A stretch of DNA of 20,246 bases from Ruminococcus sp. 210702-SL.1.03 (GTDB lineage: Bacteria; Bacillota; Clostridia; Oscillospirales; Ruminococcaceae): assembly GCF_020559915.1 (NCBI RefSeq), contig NZ_JAJCLZ010000030.1, positions 1 through 20,246 on the forward strand, written 5' to 3'. Both the position numbers and the translations under genes were made by a program. This document shows positions 1 through 7,810 of this stretch, one piece after another (the stretch's first letter is position 1; every line of letters begins with the position of its first letter). The notes beneath the pieces are model-generated. The model was not told where the DNA came from. It worked only from the letters and a program-made list of their open reading frames with translations, and did no database searches.

Positions 1-53
1 TGCTTAACTTCAAATCCTTGCGGTCAATGTGTCAAGTTTTATTGACAAAATCA
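1..53. mobile_element. End of a putative insertion sequence (left junction)
   Basis: The block GTGTCAAGTTTTATT at 29-43 recurs inverted at 20206-20220. Read outward from the window, both ends begin TGAT, share AATAAAACTTGACAC after a short variable stretch, and stay partly similar beyond it (CGCAAGGA against CTCAAAGA). This is how imperfect terminal inverted repeats of one IS look. The boundary at 53/54 is inferred from the TGAT start and from the topoisomerase reading frame, which loses family similarity and meets TGA (53-51) here. The IS family cannot be named because no transposase lies in the window. Confidence 0.55.
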
Positions 54-1709
54 CACTGATTTGACCTCATCGGGAACCGCAGCTATAAGTTCTCTGCCTT
101 TTGAAGTTGAAATGAGCTTTTTCCCATCACGTTTGACATACTGTATCTTAACAAGATTTTCGATTATGGCAGCGCGCGTTGCGGGCGTTCCAAGACCCTT
201 TTTCTCTATATCCTCACCAGTTTCAGCATACTCTGAATAGCTTTCGTTTCCTGCGTATTCCATTGCTGTAAGCAATGAAGCTTCCGTGAAAGGCTTTGGG
301 GGTGAAGTAAAATGCTCTGCGGATATTGCCGAAACATTTTCAAAAGTATCGCCCTGTGATATATCAGGCAGAGCGGTATCAGTATCATCTTTTGTTTCTT
401 CATCACTGTTTTTATTTTTAAGTACTGCTTTTATCTTCTCCTCTGCAGTTTTCCAACCGTTATCGATAACAGTTTTTCCATTTGCCGAAAAATCATAGCC
501 TGCGCAACGTATATGAGCCTTTACTGTTCTGTATTTATGCGGAGCAGATACAGCAAGGACAAGACGTGCAGATATGAGCTTGAGAATGTTTCGTTCACCA
601 TCAGATAAGGTGCTCAGGTCTGCTCCTTCAAGCTCTGCGGTCGGTAGTATTGCATGATGACCGCTAACCTTTTTGTTATTGATACAACGCTTTACATCGA
701 TCGTGTGAGGTATTTCACCGTATTCGGGAAAACATGAGAAAACTATGCCTACCTCATTTACCGCAGTTTGTTCCATATCATCAGTAATGTACTGCGAATC
801 TGTTCGCGGATATGTCGCCAGCTTTTTCTCATAAAGAGATTGAAGATGATCAAGCGTTTGTTTGGCTGTGTAACCAAAATATTTGTTAGCTGTACGCTGA
901 AGCGTAGTCAAGTCGAAAAGTTTCGGCGGATTAAGTGTTTTGCTTTCATCGTTCACTTCAATTACTTCTGCCGTCTTTCCGCTGACCGCTGATATTATTG
1001 AGCGTACCTTATGAATATCGTTTATGCGTTCAGAGATTGCCTTAAAGCTGCCGCAATCAAGCTCTACGGTATAGTATTTCTGTTTTACGAAATGCTCGAT
1101 GTCATAGTCGCGCTGCACTATCATGGCAAGCGTTGGCGTCTGAACTCTGCCTACAGTCAGTTTATTTGAATATCTGCATGAAAACAAGCGTGTTGCATTT
1201 ATGCCGACAAGCCAATCTGCCTTAGCGCGCGAATAGCCTGCTGCAAACAGGTCATCATATGCTTTGTCATTTTTCAGCTCAGCCATAGCCGTGCTTAATG
1301 CTGAAACTTCAAGCGATGATGTCCACAAACGCTTTACCGGTTTTCTGCACCCCGCAAGCATATATGTGTATCGAAAAATACACTCGCCCTCTCGATCAGC
1401 ATCGGTAGCACATATTATCTCAGTCACCGCGGAGCTGCTCATAAGGCGTTTTACGATGGAAAACTGCTTTTGAGCACCATCAAGGATCTTTAGCTTCCAA
1501 TCTTTCGGTATTATAGGCAGTGTATCAAAACTCCATCTTTTTAATTCTTCTGAATAATCCTGCGGCAAGAATAGCTGCACAAGATGACCGTGACACCACG
1601 TCACCGTGTAACCGCCGCCTGTAAGGCAGCCGTTTTCTTTTTTATCAGCCCCAACGATAGGCGCTATGGCTTTGGCTACGCTGGGCTTTTCTGCTACTAT
1701 AAGTTTCAT
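51..1709 (-). pseudogene. topB: Type IA DNA topoisomerase (TopB/topoisomerase III type), 3'-truncated
   Basis: This ATP-independent type IA topoisomerase of the conjugative-element TopB class is thought to unlink DNA during transfer or replication. The start is ATG at 1709, with GGAAG just upstream and the Toprim opening MKLIVAEKPSVAKAIA; an upstream in-frame start at 1766 adds only an unrelated leader. Visible residues are Toprim Glu7 and DADREGE (103-109), TVGRVQTPT (185-193), the active tyrosine Tyr300 in YPRTDS, and the late core motifs KPFTEASLL (472-480) and GLGTPATRAAIIE (505-517). It ends abruptly at residue 552 after VPDEVKSV, where relatives continue for roughly 100 or more residues. 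The stop codon lies in the putative IS end, so the C-terminus is missing. All core catalytic motifs remain, so partial activity is possible. It is the last gene of the mobilisation operon. Confidence 0.87.
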
Positions 1710-1783
1710 GATTACTTCCTTTCTGCAGTTTATTTTTCTTTTAAAGGAAAAAAATAAGATCTGCATTCTATCAACTTAGTGGT

Positions 1784-4084
1784 TCAGCCATTATGTGTGG
1801 TATTTATGTAGCGTTCAAGTCTGCTTTTTTCATCGGCAGAAAGATAGACCATCTGCCGTATTCGTTTTATCAGCGCCTTTGCCACAGTTATTTTTTGATC
1901 GGTGTCTATATCAGAACTGAAAAGCAGATCAAGATTATTTTTCAGCCAGCTTCCATCTTTATGATTTTTATCTTCTATCTTGCTGATTATGTCGTCAATA
2001 TCAGTTTTCTTTTTAACAGACGGCGCAAAATTGGTGCGTATACTGCTCTTCTTGAGCTTGCTTTGCGGCGTGAGGAAAAAGCTCACCGTATCGCTGTCGG
2101 TAGCGTCCATTTGCCATACATATCCTTGCTTTTCAAGCCGCATTGCTGCCTGCCGCCATGTTATCTGCGAATTTTCGGGGTGTGCCGCAGGAGCTGTACG
2201 CCGTATAAGTGTCGCCCATATCTCATCAAGCGGATAGATCGTATCCTCAAGCGGGCGGTCTATAAGTTCCATCTTTTCAGCTATCTCACGGGTGCTGTTG
2301 CTCGGCAGACCGAGCTTGTAATAAAACTCAAATTGAGTTATCATAGGATACGAGCGTTGACGTTTTGTTATCGCCATTCCCGGCTCCATGTTTGCAAGCT
2401 CATCGGACGTTGCCAAAGGCTGCCCGTCAACTGCGCGTGATTGGTGATCCAGCCATGTATGCAGATTACCGCTGTAAGTTGTATATTCCACCGTTTTGTT
2501 TCCTAAAACAGATGAAAAATATTTGTTGGTATCATCGTCAAGTGAGTTGATATAAACAAGATTACCGCAGTTAGATCGTATTGTCTTTGCTGCATTGGAA
2601 TATTTAGTGTCAAGCTGATTAAAGTCCTGAATAAACAGATCAAATAGCAGATTACGGCCTGCACCTACCGTTATTTTTGTGTCCATGCCCGGTATCGGTA
2701 CCATGTTTCCGAATTCGTCCAGTATAAAATGGACGCGCTGCGGCAGCTTCTGCGACTTGAATTCATCGGCATATTCGACCAGCTCATCGTAGCATTGGTT
2801 AACAAACAAAGTTGAAAGCACATATCGCGATTTTTCGTTATCCGGTATCAACATGAAGATCGCCATAGGTTTGTCGGGGTCAGCCAACGAGCGAAAGTTT
2901 ATCTGATTGCCGCTCGTCAGTTTCGATACACCGACATCAAAACCAAACAGATTTAGGTTTGACGCGAGCGTTGAGAAGATCGAGGAACGCATATCGCCGC
3001 TTGCGAAATTAGATGTTGCGTAAGATGATCGTGCAGGATTGCCTATAGGCAGATTATTAAACAATTCATCAAGCGCATTGACAGTCGTATTTCCGCGCTG
3101 CTCATTCGCTGTTCCAAATTCTATGAACATTTGATAGACCGAATAAAGCGACACGTTATCCAAATGCCCATTATCGTATCCGTGTTCCAAAAGAAAAAGC
3201 AGCATTGAAACAAAGAGCGACTTTGCCGATTCAGGCCATATCGGATCCGATTTATCGTTCTGCGTAAAAACATTTGCAAGAGCCTGAGCGAGCTTCATGC
3301 ATTTCGATAGATCCGTATTACCATCTTTACCGTCGCGTCTGTCGCGGTATTCGTCAATTATTATTTGCAGCGGATTCCATAGATTTGAATACTGCGTATC
3401 GCGTAGATTGAGCACGGCTACGTTATAGCCTTGATTCACGAGCATATCATACGAGTTTTCAAGCAGTTCTCCCTTTGGATCGTTGAGAACCATACTGTGC
3501 TTGACCTGAGCGTTAGCTATGTATCGTATCATGGGCAGCACAAAAGTTTGACCTTTACCTGAACGTGTAGTTCCTATGATAAGGCTATGTATCGTTTCCG
3601 TGTCAACATATATATTTCCGTTTTCTCGGAAAAGCGGTATCCCGCCCGATCTTGCTTCTGATATATTGTTTTCGTGAAACTTGGACAAAATGTGCGATAC
3701 CTCTTCTTCGGTGATAAAATGTGCTTTACCCTTTATCGTTTTGTTGCCATTTCGTATCGCCCAGCTTGTATCGAGTTTGAGCGTCAGCAGCATACTTAGC
3801 GCAAGAGCTAAAATGAGCGTCATGGGCAAACCGATAGTTGCGGGTTTAAAAAAATAGCTTATTTTTGGAACAAGTATCGCAGTCGTATATTTTTTATGCG
3901 AAAAATCCAGCATATATTTTAGCACCAACGGCAGATAATTCATCAACAGGCATATGAGCACATAAAACATAAGCGTGAATGACAACACCTGTACCAATCG
4001 AACCAACGCTCGCCCATCAGTGCTGTTTTCGTTTATATATGAATGTCCTTTTAGCCGTTCTTCGTTTTTCTCTTTCCTAGCCAT
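1784..4084 (-). CDS. virD4: VirD4/TraG-type coupling protein (T4CP)
   Basis: This inner-membrane ATPase is expected to recruit the relaxase-DNA complex to the secretion channel. The 766 residues have a polar N-terminus, membrane segments near 31-57 and 84-103, and then a cytoplasmic TraG/VirD4 NTPase domain. Walker A is GTTRSGKGQ (171-179), followed by the typical NDPKGEL motif (201-207). Walker B is FILDEFGN (453-460), followed by the family's GAGRNL and QDFNQL stretch. ATG at 4084 has GGAGG six bases upstream. It follows the relaxase gene with an 11-bp gap and precedes topB by 74 bp, so the three are probably co-transcribed. The gene looks intact and of usual length. The long C-terminal part after about residue 600 is probably a substrate-contacting domain (inference). 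Confidence 0.93.
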   Translation of the reverse strand: MARKEKNEERLKGHSYINENSTDGRALVRLVQVLSFTLMFYVLICLLMNYLPLVLKYMLDFSHKKYTTAILVPKISYFFKPATIGLPMTLILALALSMLLTLKLDTSWAIRNGNKTIKGKAHFITEEEVSHILSKFHENNISEARSGGIPLFRENGNIYVDTETIHSLIIGTTRSGKGQTFVLPMIRYIANAQVKHSMVLNDPKGELLENSYDMLVNQGYNVAVLNLRDTQYSNLWNPLQIIIDEYRDRRDGKDGNTDLSKCMKLAQALANVFTQNDKSDPIWPESAKSLFVSMLLFLLEHGYDNGHLDNVSLYSVYQMFIEFGTANEQRGNTTVNALDELFNNLPIGNPARSSYATSNFASGDMRSSIFSTLASNLNLFGFDVGVSKLTSGNQINFRSLADPDKPMAIFMLIPDNEKSRYVLSTLFVNQCYDELVEYADEFKSQKLPQRVHFILDEFGNMVPIPGMDTKITVGAGRNLLFDLFIQDFNQLDTKYSNAAKTIRSNCGNLVYINSLDDDTNKYFSSVLGNKTVEYTTYSGNLHTWLDHQSRAVDGQPLATSDELANMEPGMAITKRQRSYPMITQFEFYYKLGLPSNSTREIAEKMELIDRPLEDTIYPLDEIWATLIRRTAPAAHPENSQITWRQAAMRLEKQGYVWQMDATDSDTVSFFLTPQSKLKKSSIRTNFAPSVKKKTDIDDIISKIEDKNHKDGSWLKNNLDLLFSSDIDTDQKITVAKALIKRIRQMVYLSADEKSRLERYINTTHNG

Positions 4085-4095
4085 TTTTGACCTCC

Positions 4096-5772
4096 TTAGT
4101 ATTCACGTTCAAAATCATCATACGATCCGCCCTGCTCTTGCTGATAATCGTATTCGTCTTGCAGTGCTTTTAAATGCCGCTCAGATTCGTCAAGCAACTT
4201 TTCTAGCGTATTAGCGCACCGGTTATATACAATGGCCGCGCTTGTTATAGATCTTTTGATACTCCTTCCGACATTGATTTTTAATATGGGGCGATACAGC
4301 TTTGCGGAATTCTTTTTGATCTCGGCATTTGCCGAAGCACTGCCGCTTTGTGCCGCTGTAAGCAGATTATCAGCAGCAACATTTATCTGACCGCTTTTCA
4401 ATGCGATCTTACCAACTGCTTCACGTACCCGCGGATGTTCCGAACGCCGCAGCACTTCCGCTGCTTTATCAGTTTTTCCATTTTCGACAAGCAATTTTGC
4501 ATACATCACTTCAAAGTTGTTATATTCCTTGCTGCTGCCGATCTTACAAGCTCGCTCCATATACTGCTCCGCTTTTTTGCGATACTCTTTATTATCACTT
4601 CTGCGGCGGTAAAAGTAATATGCCAAATACACCGCGGCGCTTGTGCTTTGCTCGGAAAAGCGCTCCATCTCGTCAAGAGCTTTTGAAAGTGCCTTGCTGT
4701 CACCATGTGCAGCAGCACTGTCTATGCTGCCTTTTATGCTTTCATATTCTTTCTTTAAAAGACCGGGCGCGGCGCGCTCCTTGTGAATATCTCTAACCGT
4801 TGCCGACTCTTTTTCTCCGTATCTTATCTTGTATATCTCTTGAAGCAGTTTGTTTCCGGCACTGCTGTAAAAAGTTTCGAGTCGGTTCACAGCGTACTCC
4901 TCAAGTTCGCTGCGCTGTTCTTTGCGCTCGCCATAAATTTCACGGTAATCGCGGCTCATTTCAGCAAGTCTGTTTTTGTACTCTTCAAACTGCTTTTTCA
5001 GTTCATCATTGCATTCGATCATTTCGTCAACGCATTTTTTTATGTGATCTCTGTACGGCAGCATTTTTGCTCTGCCGTACTGCCACGCTTTTCGCGTTTC
5101 AGGTAAATTATCTACTAGATCTCTGATAGAAGAAGTTGGTGAGAAATTTTTAGCTACGCCCGGAACAAGAATACGCCGCTCTATTTCTGTAAGCAGCGGC
5201 GTATTTTTATTTGTAAGCGTTTCACGAACCATAACAGATTTTATGCGTTCTATCGCTTCCTTTTCTATCATATCCCCACGCCGCTCTACATAATTCTTTT
5301 CGTTGAGCTGAAAATGTATGTGTACATTATCCGTATTGGTGTGTATCGCGGCAGACCAGTATATATTATCCGCCGATAATGTTTTTGATGAGCTGACCAT
5401 TTCGGCGATCGCTATGCGGGCACAATCTTTAAGATGTTCAGTGTCGAGTGTGTTGCCCACGATAAAACCATTGCGGCGCAAATAGTTGTTATCAAATGAT
5501 ATAACGCCAAGCCATTTTGTAGTATTTTTATCACAGCTTATCCGTTCCATCTCCTTAAGCTGTTCTATCCCTTTCTCGTCAACATGATCGCAGCTTGCGG
5601 TAAAAAGACCGTCGGATTTTTCTGTATTCCTCATGTATTCTATATAATCGTAAAATTCGCTTTTGCGCGAAACCAACTTACCCTTAAATGCGTCAGGACG
5701 ATTCATGTAAAACAGGAAACCGCCAACATTCCATTTTTTCTTAAATGCTGTTTTAAAGACAACGCCGGGCAT
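4096..5772 (-). CDS. MobP2/MobL-type relaxase with helical repeat C-terminus
   Basis: This is the DNA-nicking relaxase that should cut oriT and pilot the strand through the T4SS. The N-terminal ~240 residues match the MobP2/MobL style, opening MPGVVFKTAF. A tyrosine-rich segment YDYIEYM (41-47) may supply the nucleophile, and the metal-binding three-histidine motif is His144, His151, His153 (IHTNTDNVHIHF). Residues about 245-300 are highly charged and likely coiled coil. Residues about 355-490 read as TPR/Sel1-like helical pairs, and a charged tail ends in FEREY. The ATG at 5772 shares its A with the TAA of the upstream RHH gene (TAATG), and no good Shine-Dalgarno is visible, which suggests translational coupling. 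The family call is strong; the catalytic tyrosine and the role of the C-terminal repeats are inferred. Confidence 0.87.
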   Translation of the reverse strand: MPGVVFKTAFKKKWNVGGFLFYMNRPDAFKGKLVSRKSEFYDYIEYMRNTEKSDGLFTASCDHVDEKGIEQLKEMERISCDKNTTKWLGVISFDNNYLRRNGFIVGNTLDTEHLKDCARIAIAEMVSSSKTLSADNIYWSAAIHTNTDNVHIHFQLNEKNYVERRGDMIEKEAIERIKSVMVRETLTNKNTPLLTEIERRILVPGVAKNFSPTSSIRDLVDNLPETRKAWQYGRAKMLPYRDHIKKCVDEMIECNDELKKQFEEYKNRLAEMSRDYREIYGERKEQRSELEEYAVNRLETFYSSAGNKLLQEIYKIRYGEKESATVRDIHKERAAPGLLKKEYESIKGSIDSAAAHGDSKALSKALDEMERFSEQSTSAAVYLAYYFYRRRSDNKEYRKKAEQYMERACKIGSSKEYNNFEVMYAKLLVENGKTDKAAEVLRRSEHPRVREAVGKIALKSGQINVAADNLLTAAQSGSASANAEIKKNSAKLYRPILKINVGRSIKRSITSAAIVYNRCANTLEKLLDESERHLKALQDEYDYQQEQGGSYDDFEREY

Positions 5773-6302
5773 TAGTATTTACCATTTCTTTCGCGCTCAA
5801 AGCTGGCGCGCTCAGTAGCAAGCCGTTCCTTTTTCTGTTCAAACAACTGATCAGAGCTCGCGATAAATCTTGACGGATAGTAATCTCTGCCGCTATCTTT
5901 ATCAGCAGACTGAAATTTTTCATCAGACGGAACGCTGTAATTAACTAAGATATTGACCATATCACGCACCTCGTATATCATTTTTTCAAGGACGTTGAGT
6001 CTGTGATATAAGTCGGAAAGATCGCGTTCGCTCTTTGCCGCATAGTCGCTTACCTTTGCCGAAGTGGCCGCAAGCAGATTATCAAGCTTATTTTGAGATG
6101 CAGTGAAGTTGTACTTTATTTCTTTTTCGTCATATATACTTTTCTTTTCGTCACTCATTTCGAGTATGCCCATATCAACGCCCTTTTGCAGAATAATTGA
6201 ATTGAGCAGTGTCGATACAGGTACGTTATTAGAATCGCTTATCTTTTTCAGCGTAACCACAGCTTCCGGGTCAAGCGTGAATGTGTTTTTCACTTTTGCC
6301 AT
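5772..6302 (-). CDS. Ribbon-helix-helix relaxosome accessory protein (MobC-like)
   Basis: This 176-residue cytoplasmic protein probably binds oriT DNA beside the relaxase. Residues about 5-40 (NTFTLDPEAVVTLKKISD, then VPVSTLLNSIILQKG) fit a ribbon-helix-helix DNA-binding fold: one beta strand, then two helices. Residues 60-115 are a long amphipathic, probably coiled-coil helix, and the tail is rich in Glu and Arg. It is the first gene of the relaxase-virD4-topB operon and overlaps the relaxase start by one base. An AAAGGA lies 12 bases before ATG 6302, with a two-codon ATG-AAA-stop minicistron in the same frame between them; translation initiation may therefore be weak or re-initiating. The accessory role comes from fold and position; no close family was recognised. 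Confidence 0.7.
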   Translation of the reverse strand: MAKVKNTFTLDPEAVVTLKKISDSNNVPVSTLLNSIILQKGVDMGILEMSDEKKSIYDEKEIKYNFTASQNKLDNLLAATSAKVSDYAAKSERDLSDLYHRLNVLEKMIYEVRDMVNILVNYSVPSDEKFQSADKDSGRDYYPSRFIASSDQLFEQKKERLATERASFERERNGKY

Positions 6303-6430
6303 TTATCATTTCATTCCTTTCACTTTTTTCGCGCAGGGTTTCAAATTTAATACCTCGTAAAATTTCATTTGAAAACCTCAATGTATTTTTTTGATTTAAA
6401 ACACGTTACAGATTAAGCTATGAGCATAAA

Positions 6431-6500
6431 GAAAGTGCAAGCACTTTCGCTCAAAATCCTTGTAGTACAAGGATTTTCGGGGTATTGAAGTGCAAGCACT
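6431..6500. other. Palindrome cluster, candidate origin of transfer (oriT)
   Basis: Three perfect palindromic elements lie within 70 bp. The first is 6431-6448, arms GAAAGTGC/GCACTTTC with a 2-base centre. The second is 6453-6477, two 12-base arms (AAAATCCTTGTA and its complement) around a single G at 6465. The third is 6489-6500, AGTGCAAGCACT, which repeats the core of the first. They sit directly upstream of the MobC-like and relaxase genes, where oriT usually lies in mobilisation modules. AATCCTTG loosely resembles the ATCCTG core of known MobP nick sites, but this is weak. No poly-T tract follows them, so a terminator is unlikely. The oriT call rests on structure and position only. Confidence 0.5.
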
Positions 6501-6523
6501 GACCTCTGTTTTTATACATACAA

Positions 6524-6717
6524 CCATACTATTTTGTATGTATACCCATACTTTTTAGTATGTATGACCATACTATTTTATATGTATTGCCATACTTTTG
6601 AGTATGTACAGCCATACTGTTTTGTATGTACGCCCATACTTTTTAGTATGTATACCCATACTGTTTTATATGTATAACCATACCGTTTTGTATGTACGCC
6701 CATACTGTTTTAAGACT
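6524..6717. repeat. 22-bp iteron array (8 full copies plus a half copy)
   Basis: CCATAC begins at 6524, 6546, 6568, 6590, 6612, 6634, 6656, 6678 and 6700, exactly 22 bp apart with no insertion or deletion. The unit consensus is CCATACTNTTTT followed by RTATGTAYNN. Inside each unit CATAC pairs with the inverted (G/A)TATG starting 11 bp later, so the array is a run of alternating inverted half-sites spaced about one helical turn. Units 2, 4 and 6 carry CATACTTTT(T/G)AGTATG. Units 1, 3, 5 and 7 carry CATACT(A/G)TTTT(G/A)TATG. Unit 8 breaks the alternation and unit 9 is only half. Such arrays are bound cooperatively by RHH or iteron-binding proteins; the RHH protein encoded next to it is the obvious candidate. 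Confidence 0.95.
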
Positions 6718-6755
6718 TCCAATTTATTGAATTTAGATTTCCTTTAAAGAAAAAA

Positions 6756-7160
6756 TCAGATTTGTCGAATGATTTTCTCCATTTCTTCGTCTGAAATATC
6801 TTTTTCTGAGTTCAAAATTGCAATGATCTCCTCCGCTTTCAGACTTCCTATAGATAGATCTTCAAGCTCAGGAAAGAGGAATTCATTCAGTTTCTCGTTT
6901 GTTTTTGACAGCCTTAAACTGCATATTAGAATGAGATCCAGTGCTCTTTTTATATCAGTTTCAAAGCTTTTTAGTTCTGTTCTGATATATGATCCGACTA
7001 TCTCGGGCAGTATCTGCTGTACAAAATCATCTTTGCTGCTGATATATTTTTCTATAATTTCAGCGCAAAGCTGATTGCGTGACATCTTTTCTGCCGCTGC
7101 TATTTCATCGAGTCTGTCGATATGTTTTTGCGGAATATCTCTCAAATACAGTGTTGGCAT
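6756..7160 (-). CDS. Ribbon-helix-helix (CopG/Arc-type) DNA-binding protein
   Basis: A 134-residue protein. The N-terminus (residues 2-42) is a clear CopG-like RHH: beta strand PTLYLRDIP, helix A KHIDRLDEIAAAEKM, then the turn and helix B SRNQLCAEIIEKYIS. The rest is helical and acidic (ELEDLSIG, EKDISDEEMEKI) and may serve oligomerisation or partner binding. ATG at 7160 lies three bases after the TGA of the upstream membrane-protein gene, so it belongs to the end of the T4SS operon. It lies just before the 22-bp iteron array, which suggests that it binds those repeats to control the relaxase operon or to build the relaxosome (inference). It has no clear sequence similarity to the second RHH protein at 5772-6302. 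Confidence 0.75.
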   Translation of the reverse strand: MPTLYLRDIPQKHIDRLDEIAAAEKMSRNQLCAEIIEKYISSKDDFVQQILPEIVGSYIRTELKSFETDIKRALDLILICSLRLSKTNEKLNEFLFPELEDLSIGSLKAEEIIAILNSEKDISDEEMEKIIRQI

Positions 7161-7163
7161 TGC

Positions 7164-7799
7164 TCATTCACCATCTTCCAGTCGTTTCAGATACTCTCCT
7201 GAGCTGCCGTATTTTCGTAAAAACTTTTTGTTTCTATCAAACTTTTCTATGGTGAAAAGTTTATCGGCAACATACATAAAGAAATACTGTTCATATGATT
7301 TTTCGTTTATATTAAAGAGGAACAAACCATTGCAGACAGCATTCAGCTTATTACCTTTCAGGTCATATTCTTCGACAAAACTCTGCTCGTTTGGCTCAAA
7401 AGTTATCTGAAAAGATGTGTAATTATCGTCGGAAAATCTTGCCGAGCGTATGTCTGCATACTTAATATGCAGTATTTTTTTGCTTTGTCCGTGATAATAG
7501 GTAAGCTCCATATCTTCCTCGTCTGCTGTAATTGCAAGCAAATTAAGCTCACTTTTGTTTACAAATTGACGTGCGCTGAAAAACAAATACAGCACGATCA
7601 TCACTAGCATTAGCAGAAAAAGTGTGTCGATCTTCTGAAAAAACGGTATACAATAAAGTGCAAATGCAGTTAGAGCAGCGCCTATCAATGCAATAAATTT
7701 CTTTGCCGCGCGCCTTTTGTTATCCATAGCAGCCACATATGCTTCATCAAATCCGCTCAGATCATCGGCTGCCGGATATTTAAATATGTATTTTTCCAT
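7164..7799 (-). CDS. Two-TM membrane protein with PH-like (YcxB-like) domain
   Basis: A 211-residue protein of unknown function. ATG at 7799 is preferred because AAGGA lies six bases upstream; the TTG at 7814 would overlap the previous gene's stop and has no site. From this start, residues 1-33 are polar and charged. Two hydrophobic helices follow at about 36-54 (KFIALIGAALTAFALYCI) and 58-78 (DTLFLLMLVMIVLYLFF). A beta-rich cytoplasmic domain then carries short runs such as MELTYYH, SFQITFE and YEQYFFMYV. Two TMs followed by this pattern resemble bacterial PH-like YcxB domains, but I place it there only by pattern. It lies between the Big2 protein and the RHH gene in an apparently continuous operon, so a role in conjugation is inferred from position alone. 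Confidence 0.6.
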   Translation of the reverse strand: MEKYIFKYPAADDLSGFDEAYVAAMDNKRRAAKKFIALIGAALTAFALYCIPFFQKIDTLFLLMLVMIVLYLFFSARQFVNKSELNLLAITADEEDMELTYYHGQSKKILHIKYADIRSARFSDDNYTSFQITFEPNEQSFVEEYDLKGNKLNAVCNGLFLFNINEKSYEQYFFMYVADKLFTIEKFDRNKKFLRKYGSSGEYLKRLEDGE

Positions 7800-7810
7800 A
7801 GCAGTTCCTT

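Larger units (their letters stand above)
6303..6755. other. Non-coding control region (candidate oriT plus iterons)
   Basis: These 453 bp have no convincing gene on either strand and are AT-rich. From low to high coordinates they hold the leader of the relaxase operon (6303-6420), a palindrome cluster (6431-6500), the 22-bp iteron array (6524-6717), and a short AT-rich tail to the preceding RHH gene. The promoter of the relaxase operon must lie here, unless the whole region is read through from upstream. I see only weak minus-strand candidates, such as a TATTAA near 6350 with a poor -35 and a TATAAA at the edge of the iterons, so I do not call one. Confidence 0.75.

Noticed and set aside
12..20. 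AAATCCTTG at the window start resembling the arm of the 25-bp palindrome
   Set aside because: Only nine bases match, with no palindrome or other similarity; likely chance.
1727..1752. AT-rich near-palindrome between virD4 and topB as a terminator
   Set aside because: It is made of A and T runs with almost no GC in the stem and no loop; the downstream topB has its own binding site and seems co-transcribed.
1793..2440. 215-codon open frame on the plus strand
   Set aside because: It is antisense to the intact virD4 gene, with no protein-like composition or ribosome binding site; a shadow frame.
3040..3060. Near-identical DNA GCCTATAGGCAGATTATT here and a close copy near 12294
   Set aside because: Both encode similar NNLP(I/V)G peptides in frame inside unrelated genes; a short coincidence without flanking similarity.
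6524..6717. Repeat array as a CRISPR
   Set aside because: The 22-bp period contains no unique spacers; the whole unit repeats and no cas genes are near.
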